From: CAZIPN01 sp964541225 | GTDB taxonomy: Bacteria > Actinomycetota > Coriobacteriia > Anaerosomatales > JAAXUF01 | Assembly: GCA_964541225.1 (NCBI GenBank) | Contig: CAZIPN010000005.1 | Location: 14,878-78,877, forward strand | Direction: 5' to 3' | DNA length: 64,000 nucleotides | Shown: in pieces, positions 27,707-36,325 of the stretch | How the letters are laid out: each line of letters opens with the position of its first letter | How positions within the stretch are numbered: position 1 is the stretch's first letter | Made by a program: the position numbers and the translations under genes | The notes under the pieces: generated by a model | Database searches by the model: none | The model's input: only the letters and a program-made list of their open reading frames with translations | What the model was told of the DNA's origin: nothing

Positions 27707-28059
27707 TCTGATCCCCATCCCCCTGCTCGATTGAACTTCGCCAACGCTTCGGCGGCGCAGATCCCCGATGCCCCCGATCCCAAGCTTAGCGAAACGCAAT
27801 CACAGACAATCCGAACGTATCGTACTCGAACCGCCGAGATGCTGCGGCCCCACGCTGCCTCACGTGGCGTCGCCTAGCCTAGCGGCCGTCTCGCGTCGCG
27901 CGCCTCACGNNNNNNNNNNNNNNNNNNNNNNNNNNNNNNNNNNNNNNNNNNNNNNNNNNNNNNNNNNNNNNNNNNNNNNNNNNNNNNNNNNNNNNNNNNN
28001 NNNNNNNNNCTGCCTCACGTGGCGTCGCCTAGCCTAGCGGCCGTCTCGCGTCGCGCGCC
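27707..28059. other. Intergenic stretch containing a false assembly gap
   Basis: No gene is visible here. 27910-28009 is 100 N. The 55 bases before it (27855-27909) and the 55 after it (28010-28064) are identical, beginning CTGCCTCACG and ending CGCCTCACG. The contigs therefore overlap, and 27909 should join directly to 28065. The second copy runs 5 bases into the end of the downstream trkA gene. After collapse about 200 bases remain between genes, with nothing else I can identify. Confidence 0.9.
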
Positions 28060-28725
28060 TCACGGGTGCACCCCAAACGCCTGGCGCAAGCGAGCCTCCT
28101 CGCCGATCTCGCTCAAGAACAGCAGCTCGTCGCCAGCATGCAGTTGCGTGTCACCCCTCGGCACGACCACCTCTCCTGCCGAGATGATCGCCATGACGTG
28201 CGCCGTCTTCGGCATGTTGAGCTCGGCGAGCGAGTGGCCGACAGCACTTGCGTCTTCTGACAGCGTCAGCTCGTCGATCACCATGTCTGCCGCCGAGAGC
28301 CCCATGAGCGTGATGACGTCGCCGAGGCTCACCTGCTTCTCGATCAGGCTGAAGATCACGCTTGCGGTCGACACCGCCACATCCACGCCCCACGACTTCG
28401 TGAAGAGCCATTCGTTCTTGGGATGATTGGTGCGAGCAAACACGAGCGGAACCTGGTGCGTGGTCTTGGCCAGGAAGCTCACCACGAGGTTGTCTTCGTC
28501 GTCGCCTGTAAGCGCTGCCACCAAGTCCGCATGACCAGCGTTGGCTCGATCAAGCACATTGGGCTCGCACCCGTCGCCTCGGATCACGTGGACCTCCGGC
28601 ATGCGGCGAGAGACGTATTCTGCCCGATCCGTGCGTGCCTCGATCATGGTCACCGAGTGGCCGGCCTTGAGTTTCTCGGCAAGAAAGACACCTGCGTTGC
28701 CCGCTCCGACGATAAGGACATTCAT
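28060..28725 (-). CDS. TrkA-type K+ channel/transporter regulatory subunit (copy 1)
   Basis: The 221-residue product has a TrkA-N (RCK) Rossmann domain starting MNVLIVGAGNAGVFLAEKL, with the NAD(H)/nucleotide loop GAGNAG, and a TrkA-C domain from about 135. Such proteins sit on the cytoplasmic side of Trk/Ktr K+ transporters and gate them. An ATG at 28725 has AGGTG upstream; a GTG at 28734 directly after the upstream stop is also possible. It pairs with copy 2, like the adjacent ceoB-ceoC genes of mycobacteria. No trkH is in the window. Confidence 0.9.
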   Translation of the reverse strand: MNVLIVGAGNAGVFLAEKLKAGHSVTMIEARTDRAEYVSRRMPEVHVIRGDGCEPNVLDRANAGHADLVAALTGDDEDNLVVSFLAKTTHQVPLVFARTNHPKNEWLFTKSWGVDVAVSTASVIFSLIEKQVSLGDVITLMGLSAADMVIDELTLSEDASAVGHSLAELNMPKTAHVMAIISAGEVVVPRGDTQLHAGDELLFLSEIGEEARLRQAFGVHP

Positions 28726-28734
28726 CGCGCTCAC

Positions 28735-29400
28735 CTATTCCTTGAGCCCGAGCAGACGCTCGAGCTTGTCGGCGCTCTCGCGCAAGACGTTGACGTAGAG
28801 TGTGTCGTCCTTCTCGAACGTGGTCCCCGCGTGTGGCAGAATCCCCTTGCCATGTCGCAGGATCGTGGCCACTGCAATCTCGCCTGGCACCGCCAGTTCG
28901 TCCACGCCCTTGCCGACAAGCCCGACCGGCACCTCGACCTCCATGAGCTCGACGTCGGCGTCGCCGTACTGGTACTCACTGTGCAGGTCAACATGCGTGA
29001 CCATGTCGAGCAGCCGAGTACTCGTCCAGGTAACCGACGCGATTGTGGAGATGCCGAGACCGCGGTAGATCTCGGCACGCCGAGGATCGTAGATGCGCGC
29101 GATGACGCGCGGCACGCGGTAGTACTCCTTGGCAGTGCGCGCCGCGACGATGTTGCTGTTGTCGCCCGAGGTGACCGCCGCGAAGCAGTCGGCGTCGCGG
29201 ATACCCGCGCTTTCGAGCACGTCGCGGTCAAACACCTGCCCGACGAACTTCTGGCCCATGATCTCCTCAGATTCCTCGCACTCGAACACGAGTTGGTCCT
29301 GATCGATCACAGACACCGAGTGCCCTTCAAACTCAAGCATTCGCGCCAGATACCGGCCCACTCGCCCGTACCCGCCGATGACGACGTGGAGATGGTGCAT
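28735..29400 (-). CDS. TrkA-type K+ channel/transporter regulatory subunit (copy 2)
   Basis: Also TrkA-N plus TrkA-C: HHLHVVIGGYGRVGRYLARML gives the GGYGRVG nucleotide loop, and the last 80 residues (VELMEVEVPVGLVGKGVDEL...KDDTLYVNV) form the TrkA-C domain. The ATG at 29400 with GGGGGTG upstream is chosen. This start lies 68 bases inside the end of the P-ATPase gene, so translation is probably coupled. Together with copy 1 and the Na,K-like ATPase it suggests an ion-homeostasis unit. Confidence 0.9.
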   Translation of the reverse strand: MHHLHVVIGGYGRVGRYLARMLEFEGHSVSVIDQDQLVFECEESEEIMGQKFVGQVFDRDVLESAGIRDADCFAAVTSGDNSNIVAARTAKEYYRVPRVIARIYDPRRAEIYRGLGISTIASVTWTSTRLLDMVTHVDLHSEYQYGDADVELMEVEVPVGLVGKGVDELAVPGEIAVATILRHGKGILPHAGTTFEKDDTLYVNVLRESADKLERLLGLKE

Positions 29401-32254
29401 GCGGCACACCCCCGATCCTCTCTTCTGCTTCCCGAATTCTGCGGCGTACGAAGAACTTGCGTATCTCATCTGCGATGAGCAGCACCGGCGACAGCGCTGC
29501 CATCACAGCCCATTCTCGCCATGAGAGCGGTGCTGTGCTAAACACCGCCTGAAGCGGCGCCAAGTACATGAGTGCAGCCACGCCGAGCAACTCCCCACCC
29601 ATGCCCCATAGTCGCAGCTTGTTGGAGAAGAAGCCGACTTTGAGGATCGACTGCGTGTGCGTGCGCATCGCGAAGCCGTTGCCTACCTGCGCCATCACTA
29701 TGCCAAGCAGGGTCATCGTGGTAGCTGCCATGTAGACGCCGGTGGCCGGTGCCGTCACCGTTGGAGCAGCGCCGATCGTTGCCATGCCAGCCCAGTCAGC
29801 CCAGTGCCAGCCGGCCTCGAGGTACTTGTAGAAGAAGCCGAACAGCCCAATGGCGGCCGCAATCGGACCGAGGAACAGGTACGCCTTGATGATCATGCCG
29901 AAGGTGAGTATCGGCTCGTTCGGGTTTCTCGGCGGGCGTTCCATGACGCCGGGTTCCGGCATTTCCAGGCCGAGCGCGAGTGCCGGAACCTGATCGGTCA
30001 GCAGGTCGATCGTGAGTATCTGCAACAGCGTGAGCGGCAGCGGGATGTTCAGGAAGATCATGGCCAGGAAGGGGAACATCTCGGCGACGTTGGAGGTCTG
30101 GAAGTACGTCAGGAAGCGCCGGATGTTGTCGAAGATAGTGCGGCCTTCTTCAACGGCGGCCACGATGCTCGCGAAGTTGTCGTCGGTCAGTATCATGTCG
30201 GCGGCTTCGCGCGCTACGTCCGTCCCGGCCTTGCCCATCGCGATGCCGATGTCGGCAGCCTTGAGCGCTGGCGCGTCGTTAACGCCGTCGCCGGTCATCG
30301 CCACGACCTCGCCCATCGACTGCAGAGTCTGTGCAATCCGCATCTTGTGCTCGGGCACAACGCGCGCGAACACCACTTCGTCGGCGAGCACGCCTTTGAG
30401 CGCCTCATCGTCGAGGACCTCAAGGTCAGACCCAGTCACAACGTGAGGATGTGGGCTCACACAGATGCCGATCTTGCGCGCTATCGCCTCGGCGGTCAGA
30501 CCGTAGTCGCCCGTGATCATGACGACCCGGATGCCCGCCGTGCGGCACTCGTCGACAGCGGCTTCAACCTCGGGCCGCGGCGGATCCTGCATCGCCTCCA
30601 GGCCGAGAAGCGTCAGTCCACCCTCCATAGCGCCCATGTCCGCCGCGTCCTCATCGGGTGCGACCGAACGCGACGCCACGGCAATGACTCGCAGGGCCTG
30701 GCTCGCGAGCCGATCGTTGGCCGCAAGCGCCGTGGCGCGATCGTCGTCCGTTAGGGCGCGCACCCCCTCGGCGTCGCGCACATGTGTGCACAGCGCGATC
30801 GTTTCCTTGGGCGCGCCCTTCACGTACGCGACCAGCTTGCCGTCGGTCTCGCACACCACCGTCATGCGCTTGCGCGTCGAGTCGAATGGATGCTCGAAGC
30901 GCCGAGGATGCTCCTCCTCCAGTTGCTCGATATCGAAGCCGTCCTTCTTCGCCGCCACCAGCATCGCGGCTTCAGTCGGATCGCCGACGATCCCCCACGC
31001 CCCGTTTGTCTCGGCAGGCGACTTGAGCCGCGCGTTGTTGCAGAGCGCCGCCGCCGAGAGACACTCGTCGAGCTGCGACTTGGCCACCGCGCCAAGCGCC
31101 TTGCCCGCAGCGCCAAACGATCCCTCTGGCGTGTAGCCGACGCCGTCCACCTCAACGTCGGTCCCCGGCAGCCACACTTCGCGCACCGTCATCTGGTTGG
31201 CGGTGAGCGTGCCGGTCTTGTCGGTGCAGATCACCGTGGTCGAGCCCAGCGTCTCAACGCTTGAGAGCCGCTTGACCAGCACGTTTCGCTTGGCCATGCG
31301 CTGGGCGGCCACCGAAAGCGCCATCGTCAGCGTGGGCAGCAAACCCTCGGGCACGTTGGCGACGATGATGCCGATCGCGAAGACCGCCGCAGCAAGCCAC
31401 TGCATCCCCACGATGAGCTTGCCCAGCACGAAGAAGACGACGCCGAGCGTTACCGCGATAAGCGAGATGAGCTGCGAGAGCCGCACGATCTTTCGCTGCA
31501 GAGGAGAGAGCCGCTGCCCCACGCTCTGCGTGAGCCCGGCGATCTTGCCGAACTCCGTGCGCATCCCGGTCGCGTAGACGACCGCGCGGCCTTTGCCGAG
31601 CACCGCCGTGCTTCCCGTGAAGATGAAGCTCTCGACGTCGGTGATCGATGCCGGATTCACGCAGGTGACATCCGCACGCCGAACCACCGGATCGACCTCG
31701 CCCGTGAGCGCCGAGTTGTCCACACGCAGATCCGCCGAGTACACCAAGCGTGCGTCAGCCGAAATCAGATCGCCTTCCTCGATGACCATCACATCGCCAG
31801 GCACGAGCAGGCGCGCTTCAATCTGCTCGATCTGGCCATCGCGGACGACTCTGGCCTTGGGCGGCAGCATGTTCTTGAGCGCCTCGATTGCCTTCTCGGC
31901 GCGGAACTCCTGCACGAACGCGAAGACGGCGTTGAGCAGAATAACGAGGATGATTGCCCAGGCCAGTGCAGCCTGGTCAGAGATGAACGCGAGCGCTGCG
32001 GCGACCCAGAGCAGAATCGCGAATATGTTCACGAGGTGCGCCCCAAAGCGCATCCACATCGGAGTCGGCCGTTTGGCCGCAAGCACGTTCTCGCCGAAGG
32101 TCGCAAGGCGGCTCGCAGCTTCCTCGGCGCTCAGCCCTTTGCGGGATGTGCCGAGGAGGGCGTATGCCTGAGCAGGCGCCACCCCGCACAGCTCGGAGGG
32201 ACCTGAATCCGGTACGCCGGACGACTCATGCGGGTTTTCACTTGCCGAGGGCAC
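29333..32254 (-). CDS. Na+,K+-ATPase-like (P2C) cation-transporting P-type ATPase
   Basis: The 973-residue pump has CTDKTGTLT (phosphorylated Asp345) and MTGDGVNDAPAL. TM4 reads ANVPEGLLPT, and TM5-TM6 read TSNVAEMFPF and IDLLTDQVPA, then ERPPRNP, as in animal Na,K-ATPase. The Glu of PEGLL, Ser/Asn/Glu of TSNVAE and both Asp of IDLLTD correspond to the cation ligands. The usual TGES actuator motif is TGEV (184-187), which is odd. The gene starts nine bases after purQ and overlaps trkA copy 2, so it sits inside the purine run. Cation specificity is inferred. Confidence 0.9.
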   Translation of the reverse strand: MPSASENPHESSGVPDSGPSELCGVAPAQAYALLGTSRKGLSAEEAASRLATFGENVLAAKRPTPMWMRFGAHLVNIFAILLWVAAALAFISDQAALAWAIILVILLNAVFAFVQEFRAEKAIEALKNMLPPKARVVRDGQIEQIEARLLVPGDVMVIEEGDLISADARLVYSADLRVDNSALTGEVDPVVRRADVTCVNPASITDVESFIFTGSTAVLGKGRAVVYATGMRTEFGKIAGLTQSVGQRLSPLQRKIVRLSQLISLIAVTLGVVFFVLGKLIVGMQWLAAAVFAIGIIVANVPEGLLPTLTMALSVAAQRMAKRNVLVKRLSSVETLGSTTVICTDKTGTLTANQMTVREVWLPGTDVEVDGVGYTPEGSFGAAGKALGAVAKSQLDECLSAAALCNNARLKSPAETNGAWGIVGDPTEAAMLVAAKKDGFDIEQLEEEHPRRFEHPFDSTRKRMTVVCETDGKLVAYVKGAPKETIALCTHVRDAEGVRALTDDDRATALAANDRLASQALRVIAVASRSVAPDEDAADMGAMEGGLTLLGLEAMQDPPRPEVEAAVDECRTAGIRVVMITGDYGLTAEAIARKIGICVSPHPHVVTGSDLEVLDDEALKGVLADEVVFARVVPEHKMRIAQTLQSMGEVVAMTGDGVNDAPALKAADIGIAMGKAGTDVAREAADMILTDDNFASIVAAVEEGRTIFDNIRRFLTYFQTSNVAEMFPFLAMIFLNIPLPLTLLQILTIDLLTDQVPALALGLEMPEPGVMERPPRNPNEPILTFGMIIKAYLFLGPIAAAIGLFGFFYKYLEAGWHWADWAGMATIGAAPTVTAPATGVYMAATTMTLLGIVMAQVGNGFAMRTHTQSILKVGFFSNKLRLWGMGGELLGVAALMYLAPLQAVFSTAPLSWREWAVMAALSPVLLIADEIRKFFVRRRIREAEERIGGVPHAPSPRRHRRVRASGPVSGANA

Positions 32255-32263
32255 GAAGGGTAG

Positions 32264-32962
32264 TTACCCGACGACCTCCGCAAGCTTTCGCACGATCGCC
32301 GAGAAGAACGGCTGCCCGTCGGTGCCGCCGGTGATCGGATCGACCACGCGCTCGGGATGCGGCATCAGCCCGAAGACGTTGCCGCGCTCGTTGCAGATGC
32401 CGGCGATGTCGTCCAGCGCTCCGTTGGGCGCGCTCCCGCCGAGCGCTCTGGACCCGTCCGGCTCGACGTAGCGCAGCACGACCTGGCCGCTCGCGTTCAT
32501 GCGATCAAGTGTCTCGGCATCGCAGTAGAAGTTGCCTTCGTTGTGGTTGATCGGGATTCTGAGCTGCGTGCCGGCCGGGACATCAAGCCACTGACAGACG
32601 TTCTCTTCGACCCGCAAGTCCACCGTCTTGCAGATGAACTTCAGGCCCTGGTTGCGCAGCAGAGCGCCGGGCAGGAGGTGCGCCTCGGCAAGTATCTGGA
32701 AGCCGTTGCAGATGCCCAGCACCGGACCGCCACGCTCGGCGAACCGCACGACCTCGGCCATCACCGGGCTGAAGCGAGCAACAGCGCCGCACCGGATGTA
32801 GTCGCCGTAGGAGAAGCCGCCCGGCAGTACGATCGCATCAAAGCCGGTCAGGTCCGTGTCGCCGTGCCAGATGTAGTCGCTCTCATAGCCGAGGAAGCGG
32901 GTCGCGCGGATGACGTCCTGCTCGCAGTTGGAGCCGGGGAAGATGACTACGCCGAAGCGCAT
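32264..32962 (-). CDS. purQ: Phosphoribosylformylglycinamidine synthase glutaminase subunit PurQ
   Basis: PurQ releases ammonia from glutamine for PurL. The 232-residue product is a class I glutamine amidotransferase: FGVVIFPGSNCEQDV at the start, nucleophile Cys in GICNGFQILAEA, and catalytic His/Glu in GLMPHPERV. It begins three bases after the purS stop and is followed closely by the P-ATPase gene. Confidence 0.97.
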   Translation of the reverse strand: MRFGVVIFPGSNCEQDVIRATRFLGYESDYIWHGDTDLTGFDAIVLPGGFSYGDYIRCGAVARFSPVMAEVVRFAERGGPVLGICNGFQILAEAHLLPGALLRNQGLKFICKTVDLRVEENVCQWLDVPAGTQLRIPINHNEGNFYCDAETLDRMNASGQVVLRYVEPDGSRALGGSAPNGALDDIAGICNERGNVFGLMPHPERVVDPITGGTDGQPFFSAIVRKLAEVVG

Positions 32963-32965
32963 GGC

Positions 32966-33202
32966 CTACCCCTCCACCTCTTCGACGATGCGATAATCCT
33001 CGATCACCGGATTCGCCAGCAGCTTCTCGCACATCTCAGTAACTGCCGAGAGATCCGCGTCGGCATCAAGCCGGATGAACTTGCCGATCTTGACCGAGTT
33101 CACGCCCTCATAGCCGAGGTTGCCGAGCGCGCGCTCGGCCGTCGCCCCCGGCGGGTCGAAGATGCCTTGCTTGTAGGTCACGTAGATCTCGTAGCGTGCC
33201 AT
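32966..33202 (-). CDS. purS: PurS, small subunit of FGAM synthase
   Basis: PurS bridges PurL and PurQ for ammonia channelling. The 78-residue product (YEIYVTYKQGIFDPPGATAE, GVNSVKIGKFI, CEKLLANPVIEDYRI) matches PurS in length and pattern. It is immediately upstream of purQ. Confidence 0.95.
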   Translation of the reverse strand: MARYEIYVTYKQGIFDPPGATAERALGNLGYEGVNSVKIGKFIRLDADADLSAVTEMCEKLLANPVIEDYRIVEEVEG

Positions 33203-33253
33203 GTGCGTCCGGTCCTTTCGGGTCGGCCGATCAGGTTCGGGCGTTCACTCTCT

Positions 33254-33847
33254 CTACGTCGGGCCGTCGTCGGAGTCGTCGAACTCGTCGGCGTCGCCGA
33301 TCGCGCCTTCACCCACGTCTTCGGAGTCGACTTCGGGTTCCTGGGAACTCGCCTCAGGCTCCTCGGCTTCAACGGCACCCTTCGACGTGCTGGACTTGCT
33401 CGATTTCTTGCTCTTCTCGGCGTCGGCTGAAGCGATCACTCCCTGCCGCATCGGCTTCAGCTTTCGGTAGTCAACCCAGAACGCCACGATGAGAGCACCG
33501 TACGAAGCCACCATGCAGATCACGCCAGCCATCTGCAGCGCACCCTTGGCGTGGAACACGTACTGGAGCACCAGTGACGTGGACACGAACGCCATGCCTG
33601 CCAGCAGGCTGATCCACCAGATCTTGCGCCAGTACTTGTACTCCGGCGTGTCGGGCTCGGCGTACTTACCGCGCGAGGCAGCCGCGCTCGGTCTGGTCTT
33701 GGACTTCGACTTCGACTTCGACTTCGAGGAGGTCGAGCCCCCGCCGCCCATGCGCACAGGCTTGGCAGCTGCGGCGGACTTGCGAGTCCGACCCTTCGGC
33801 TCGGTGTACTTCTGATAGCGCGCGTTCGTGGGGCTTCGACGAGACAC
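33254..33847 (-). CDS. Membrane protein with a basic N-terminus and an acidic C-terminus
   Basis: The 197-residue product has two helices (WWISLLAGMAFVSTSLVLQY and AGVICMVASYGALIVAFWV). The N-terminal 75 residues are strongly basic with a Ser-Lys repeat (SKSKSKSKSK, DNA repeat of CTTCGA near 33704-33725). The last 45 are strongly acidic (EEPEASSQEPEVDSEDVGEG). I do not recognise a family; the two-helix core resembles small actinobacterial proteins such as CrgA only in outline. The GTG at 33847 shares a base with the purC stop (TAGTG), so it is coupled to purC. Longer upstream frame is purC shadow. Confidence 0.72.
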   Translation of the reverse strand: MSRRSPTNARYQKYTEPKGRTRKSAAAAKPVRMGGGGSTSSKSKSKSKSKTRPSAAASRGKYAEPDTPEYKYWRKIWWISLLAGMAFVSTSLVLQYVFHAKGALQMAGVICMVASYGALIVAFWVDYRKLKPMRQGVIASADAEKSKKSSKSSTSKGAVEAEEPEASSQEPEVDSEDVGEGAIGDADEFDDSDDGPT

Positions 33848-34737
33848 TAGACGCCCTTCCCTTCGGGCACGAACGTTCGGCCCGTGACGAGTTCGTAGGC
33901 TTTGATGTAGCGTGCCGAGGTCGCCTCGACCACCTCGGCAGGCAGTGCAGGAGCTGGCGGGGTCTTGTCCCAGCCGCTGTTCTCGAGCCAATCGCGCACC
34001 GGCTGCTTGTCGAAGCTCGGCTGGCTTGCGCCCGGCTCGTAGGTGTCGGCGGGCCAGAATCTGCTCGAATCCGGCGTCAGCACCTCGTCGATCAGCGTGA
34101 TCTCACCGTCCACCGAGCCAAACTCGAACTTCGTGTCGGCGATGATGATGCCTCGCGCCGCCGCGTGATCCCTCGCCGCCGAGTACACCGCCAGCGACGT
34201 GTCGCGCAGCGTCTCGGCAGCCTCACGCCCGATGATCTCGGCGGTGCGCTCGAAGCTGATGTTCTCGTCGTGCTCGCCGATCTCAGCCTTCGTCGACGGA
34301 GTGAAGATCGGCTCAGGCAGCTGGCTCGACTCGACGAGCCCCGGCGGCAGAGCGATGCCGCAGACGGTGCCCGCACGCTGGTATTCCTTCAGGCCGCTGC
34401 CGGCCAGATAGCCGCGCACGACGCACTCGACCGGGAAGACGCTCGCCTTCTTCACCAGCATGAAGCGTCCCGCCAGATACTCGCGCATCGCCGAGAACTC
34501 GGCAGGAAGATCCGCGACATCTGCCGAGATGAGGTGGTTGGGCACCAGATCGCCGAGCAGCTCAAACCAGAACAGCGAGAGCTTGGTGAGCACTTCGCCT
34601 TTGTGCGGGATCGGCTCGTCGAGCACGACGTCGAAGGCCGAGATGCGATCGGTCGCGACCAGCAGGAGCTTGTCACCGAGGTCGAACAGGTCGCGGACCT
34701 TGCCACGAGAGGTTGGCGTCGGCGAAAGCTCTTGCAC
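33847..34737 (-). CDS. purC: SAICAR synthetase PurC
   Basis: PurC joins CAIR and aspartate with ATP. The product of about 296 residues has GKVRDLFDLGDKLLLVATDRISAFDVVL, HLISADV, ECVVRGYLAGSGLKEY, IADTKFEFG and IDEVLTPDSSRFWP, all diagnostic. A GTG at 34737 with GGAGGAG seven bases before it is preferred over the open frame to 34773. It appears to be the first gene of the purine run, with a TACAAT -10 84 bases upstream. Confidence 0.96.
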   Translation of the reverse strand: MQELSPTPTSRGKVRDLFDLGDKLLLVATDRISAFDVVLDEPIPHKGEVLTKLSLFWFELLGDLVPNHLISADVADLPAEFSAMREYLAGRFMLVKKASVFPVECVVRGYLAGSGLKEYQRAGTVCGIALPPGLVESSQLPEPIFTPSTKAEIGEHDENISFERTAEIIGREAAETLRDTSLAVYSAARDHAAARGIIIADTKFEFGSVDGEITLIDEVLTPDSSRFWPADTYEPGASQPSFDKQPVRDWLENSGWDKTPPAPALPAEVVEATSARYIKAYELVTGRTFVPEGKGV

Positions 34738-34820
34738 GAAGACACTCCTCCGGAGGTGGTTGCGGCGGGTCACCCGGCCTCTGAAGGCGCTTCAGCGAGG
34801 CGGGCAGTAGGTACGCGGCC

Positions 34821-34826
34821 ATTGTA
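34821..34826 (-). promoter_or_regulatory. Probable -10 element of purC (TACAAT)
   Basis: Minus-strand context CTTCGCCTACAATGGCCGCG, closely similar to the element before purB (CTTCGCTACAATGAGGCCGCG). Confidence 0.5.
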
Positions 34827-34887
34827 GGCGAAGGGGCCGAGCGGGGCGAGGGGATGGAGGGGCGCCGCGCTCAATCGGGCGACGGGC

Positions 34888-36165
34888 TCACGTCGTCGCG
34901 GGCACTGCGGAGCCAGGCTTCGCCCCGGCGATCACGGTCCAGGGCAGCGCCACGACGTTGTCGGCCAGACGGCGGATCTCGTTGCCGCCGTAGATCACTG
35001 CTCCAGCCACGGTCTCCGGATAGTCGCGCATGAACACTCGCAGAGCCTCAGTGTCGCCGAACCCTACTCTGTCGGCGAGTTTGAACTCGAGGGCAAGGAG
35101 GCGTCCGCCGTGCTCAACCACGCAATCGACCTCAAGCCCGGTGCTCGTGCGCCAGTAGTGCAGCCGTGCTTTCGGCGTCAGGAGACGTGCGAGCACCGTG
35201 AGATGCTGCATGACGAGCCCCTCGAACGCCCCTCCCGCTTCGCGCGACGCGGCGAGCGCTTCAGCGCTGTAGTGCCCCGCGAGGAAACTCGCCACCCCTG
35301 TGTCGAACCAATACGGTTTCGGCGACTTCACGATGCGTTTCGTGCGGTTGACCGCATAGGCCGGTAGCCGCGTGATTAGAGAGGAGGTCTCGAGCAGGTT
35401 GATGTAGCGGTGGGTCGTCGGCTGGGTCACCGAAGCATCGCGGGCAACCTCCGACTGATTGAGGAGCTGCCCCTGTCTCAGCGCGAGCATCTCCATCACC
35501 CGCCGGAAATCCGGCAACGACTCAACCTGCGACAGCTGGCGCAGGTCGCGCTCAAGGTAGGTCGCGACGTAGCCCTCCCACCAGGAAGCAGCTTGGTCCT
35601 CTGACGTGCCGATGAGCCGCGGCATCATGCCACGCGTCATGTGCGGCATCGGGGCCTCGCGACGCGCGGTGCCATCGGCTGGGAGGTGCCCCGCCAACAA
35701 GTCGCCGAGAATCCCAGTGGGCTCGGTTCCTTCGATCTCGCCAAGCGTCATCGGCCCCAGCTCGACGTAGGCGGCTCGTCCGGCGAGGCTCTCGCTTACG
35801 TGCTGCATCAGCAACAGGTTCGCCGACCCGGACAGAGCGATGCGGAGCTGTGGATCGGAGTCGACCGCCGCCTTGACTGCCGAGAGAACTCCGGGCGCTC
35901 GCTGAACCTCGTCGAGCACGACTCCACTCGCACCGGCCCAAAGCGCACCAGGATCTCGGCGGGCGGCGTCGAGCGCCCCGAAGTCGTCCAGAGTGACATA
36001 GCGCCATGACGCAAAGGGCGCTTCGTTGAGGAGCAGCGTACTCTTGCCAACCTGACGAGCGCCGGTGAGCACGACCACCGGGTTGACCTCAACAGCCGAA
36101 CGCAGGATCTCGGCCACCCAACGAGACTTGTATGATTCGGCAGAATCTGAATGATTACTATTCAC
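34888..36165 (-). CDS. AAA_14 / DUF4143 ATPase
   Basis: The 425-residue product has a Walker A (GARQVGKST), Walker B (GVVLDEVQRAP) and sensor (ALSGSANLLL) in the N-terminal AAA domain. A winged-helix-like segment follows (LLNQSEVARDASVTQPTTHRYINLL), then a DUF4143 C-terminal domain with the nuclease-like pattern EVDCVVEHGGRLLALEFKL. Proteins of this type are common and widespread but their role is not established. The GTG start is seven bases after a consensus-like -10, so the transcript should be leaderless. It looks like a self-contained single-gene unit. Confidence 0.85.
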   Translation of the reverse strand: MNSNHSDSAESYKSRWVAEILRSAVEVNPVVVLTGARQVGKSTLLLNEAPFASWRYVTLDDFGALDAARRDPGALWAGASGVVLDEVQRAPGVLSAVKAAVDSDPQLRIALSGSANLLLMQHVSESLAGRAAYVELGPMTLGEIEGTEPTGILGDLLAGHLPADGTARREAPMPHMTRGMMPRLIGTSEDQAASWWEGYVATYLERDLRQLSQVESLPDFRRVMEMLALRQGQLLNQSEVARDASVTQPTTHRYINLLETSSLITRLPAYAVNRTKRIVKSPKPYWFDTGVASFLAGHYSAEALAASREAGGAFEGLVMQHLTVLARLLTPKARLHYWRTSTGLEVDCVVEHGGRLLALEFKLADRVGFGDTEALRVFMRDYPETVAGAVIYGGNEIRRLADNVVALPWTVIAGAKPGSAVPATT

Positions 36166-36202
36166 GATGTGAATAATATCTCACACACGGGGAGAGAGTC
36201 AA
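36159..36202 (-). promoter_or_regulatory. Promoter plus operator-like palindrome of the AAA/DUF4143 gene
   Basis: On the minus strand TTGACT (36197-36202), an 18-base spacer and TATTAT (36173-36178) form a strong promoter, seven bases before the GTG at 36165. TATTCAC-GAT-GTGAATA (36159-36175) is a perfect dyad that spans the -10 edge and the start codon, a repressor-like position. Confidence 0.7.
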
Positions 36203-36325
36203 CGAGGCGCGGCGCTGGCGCTGCCGGCAATGCGCTTGGACAGGATATCGGGCCTGGTGCATCGCGTGCCCGTCGGCCAGCGAGCTGCAATTGGTATCTC
36301 ACGCCGCAGAGTCGCGCGGCGCGCC

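Noticed and set aside
27855..28064. A 55-base direct repeat that could look like an attachment site or IS footprint
   Set aside because: The same length of duplication flanks another 100-N gap; it is an assembly overlap.
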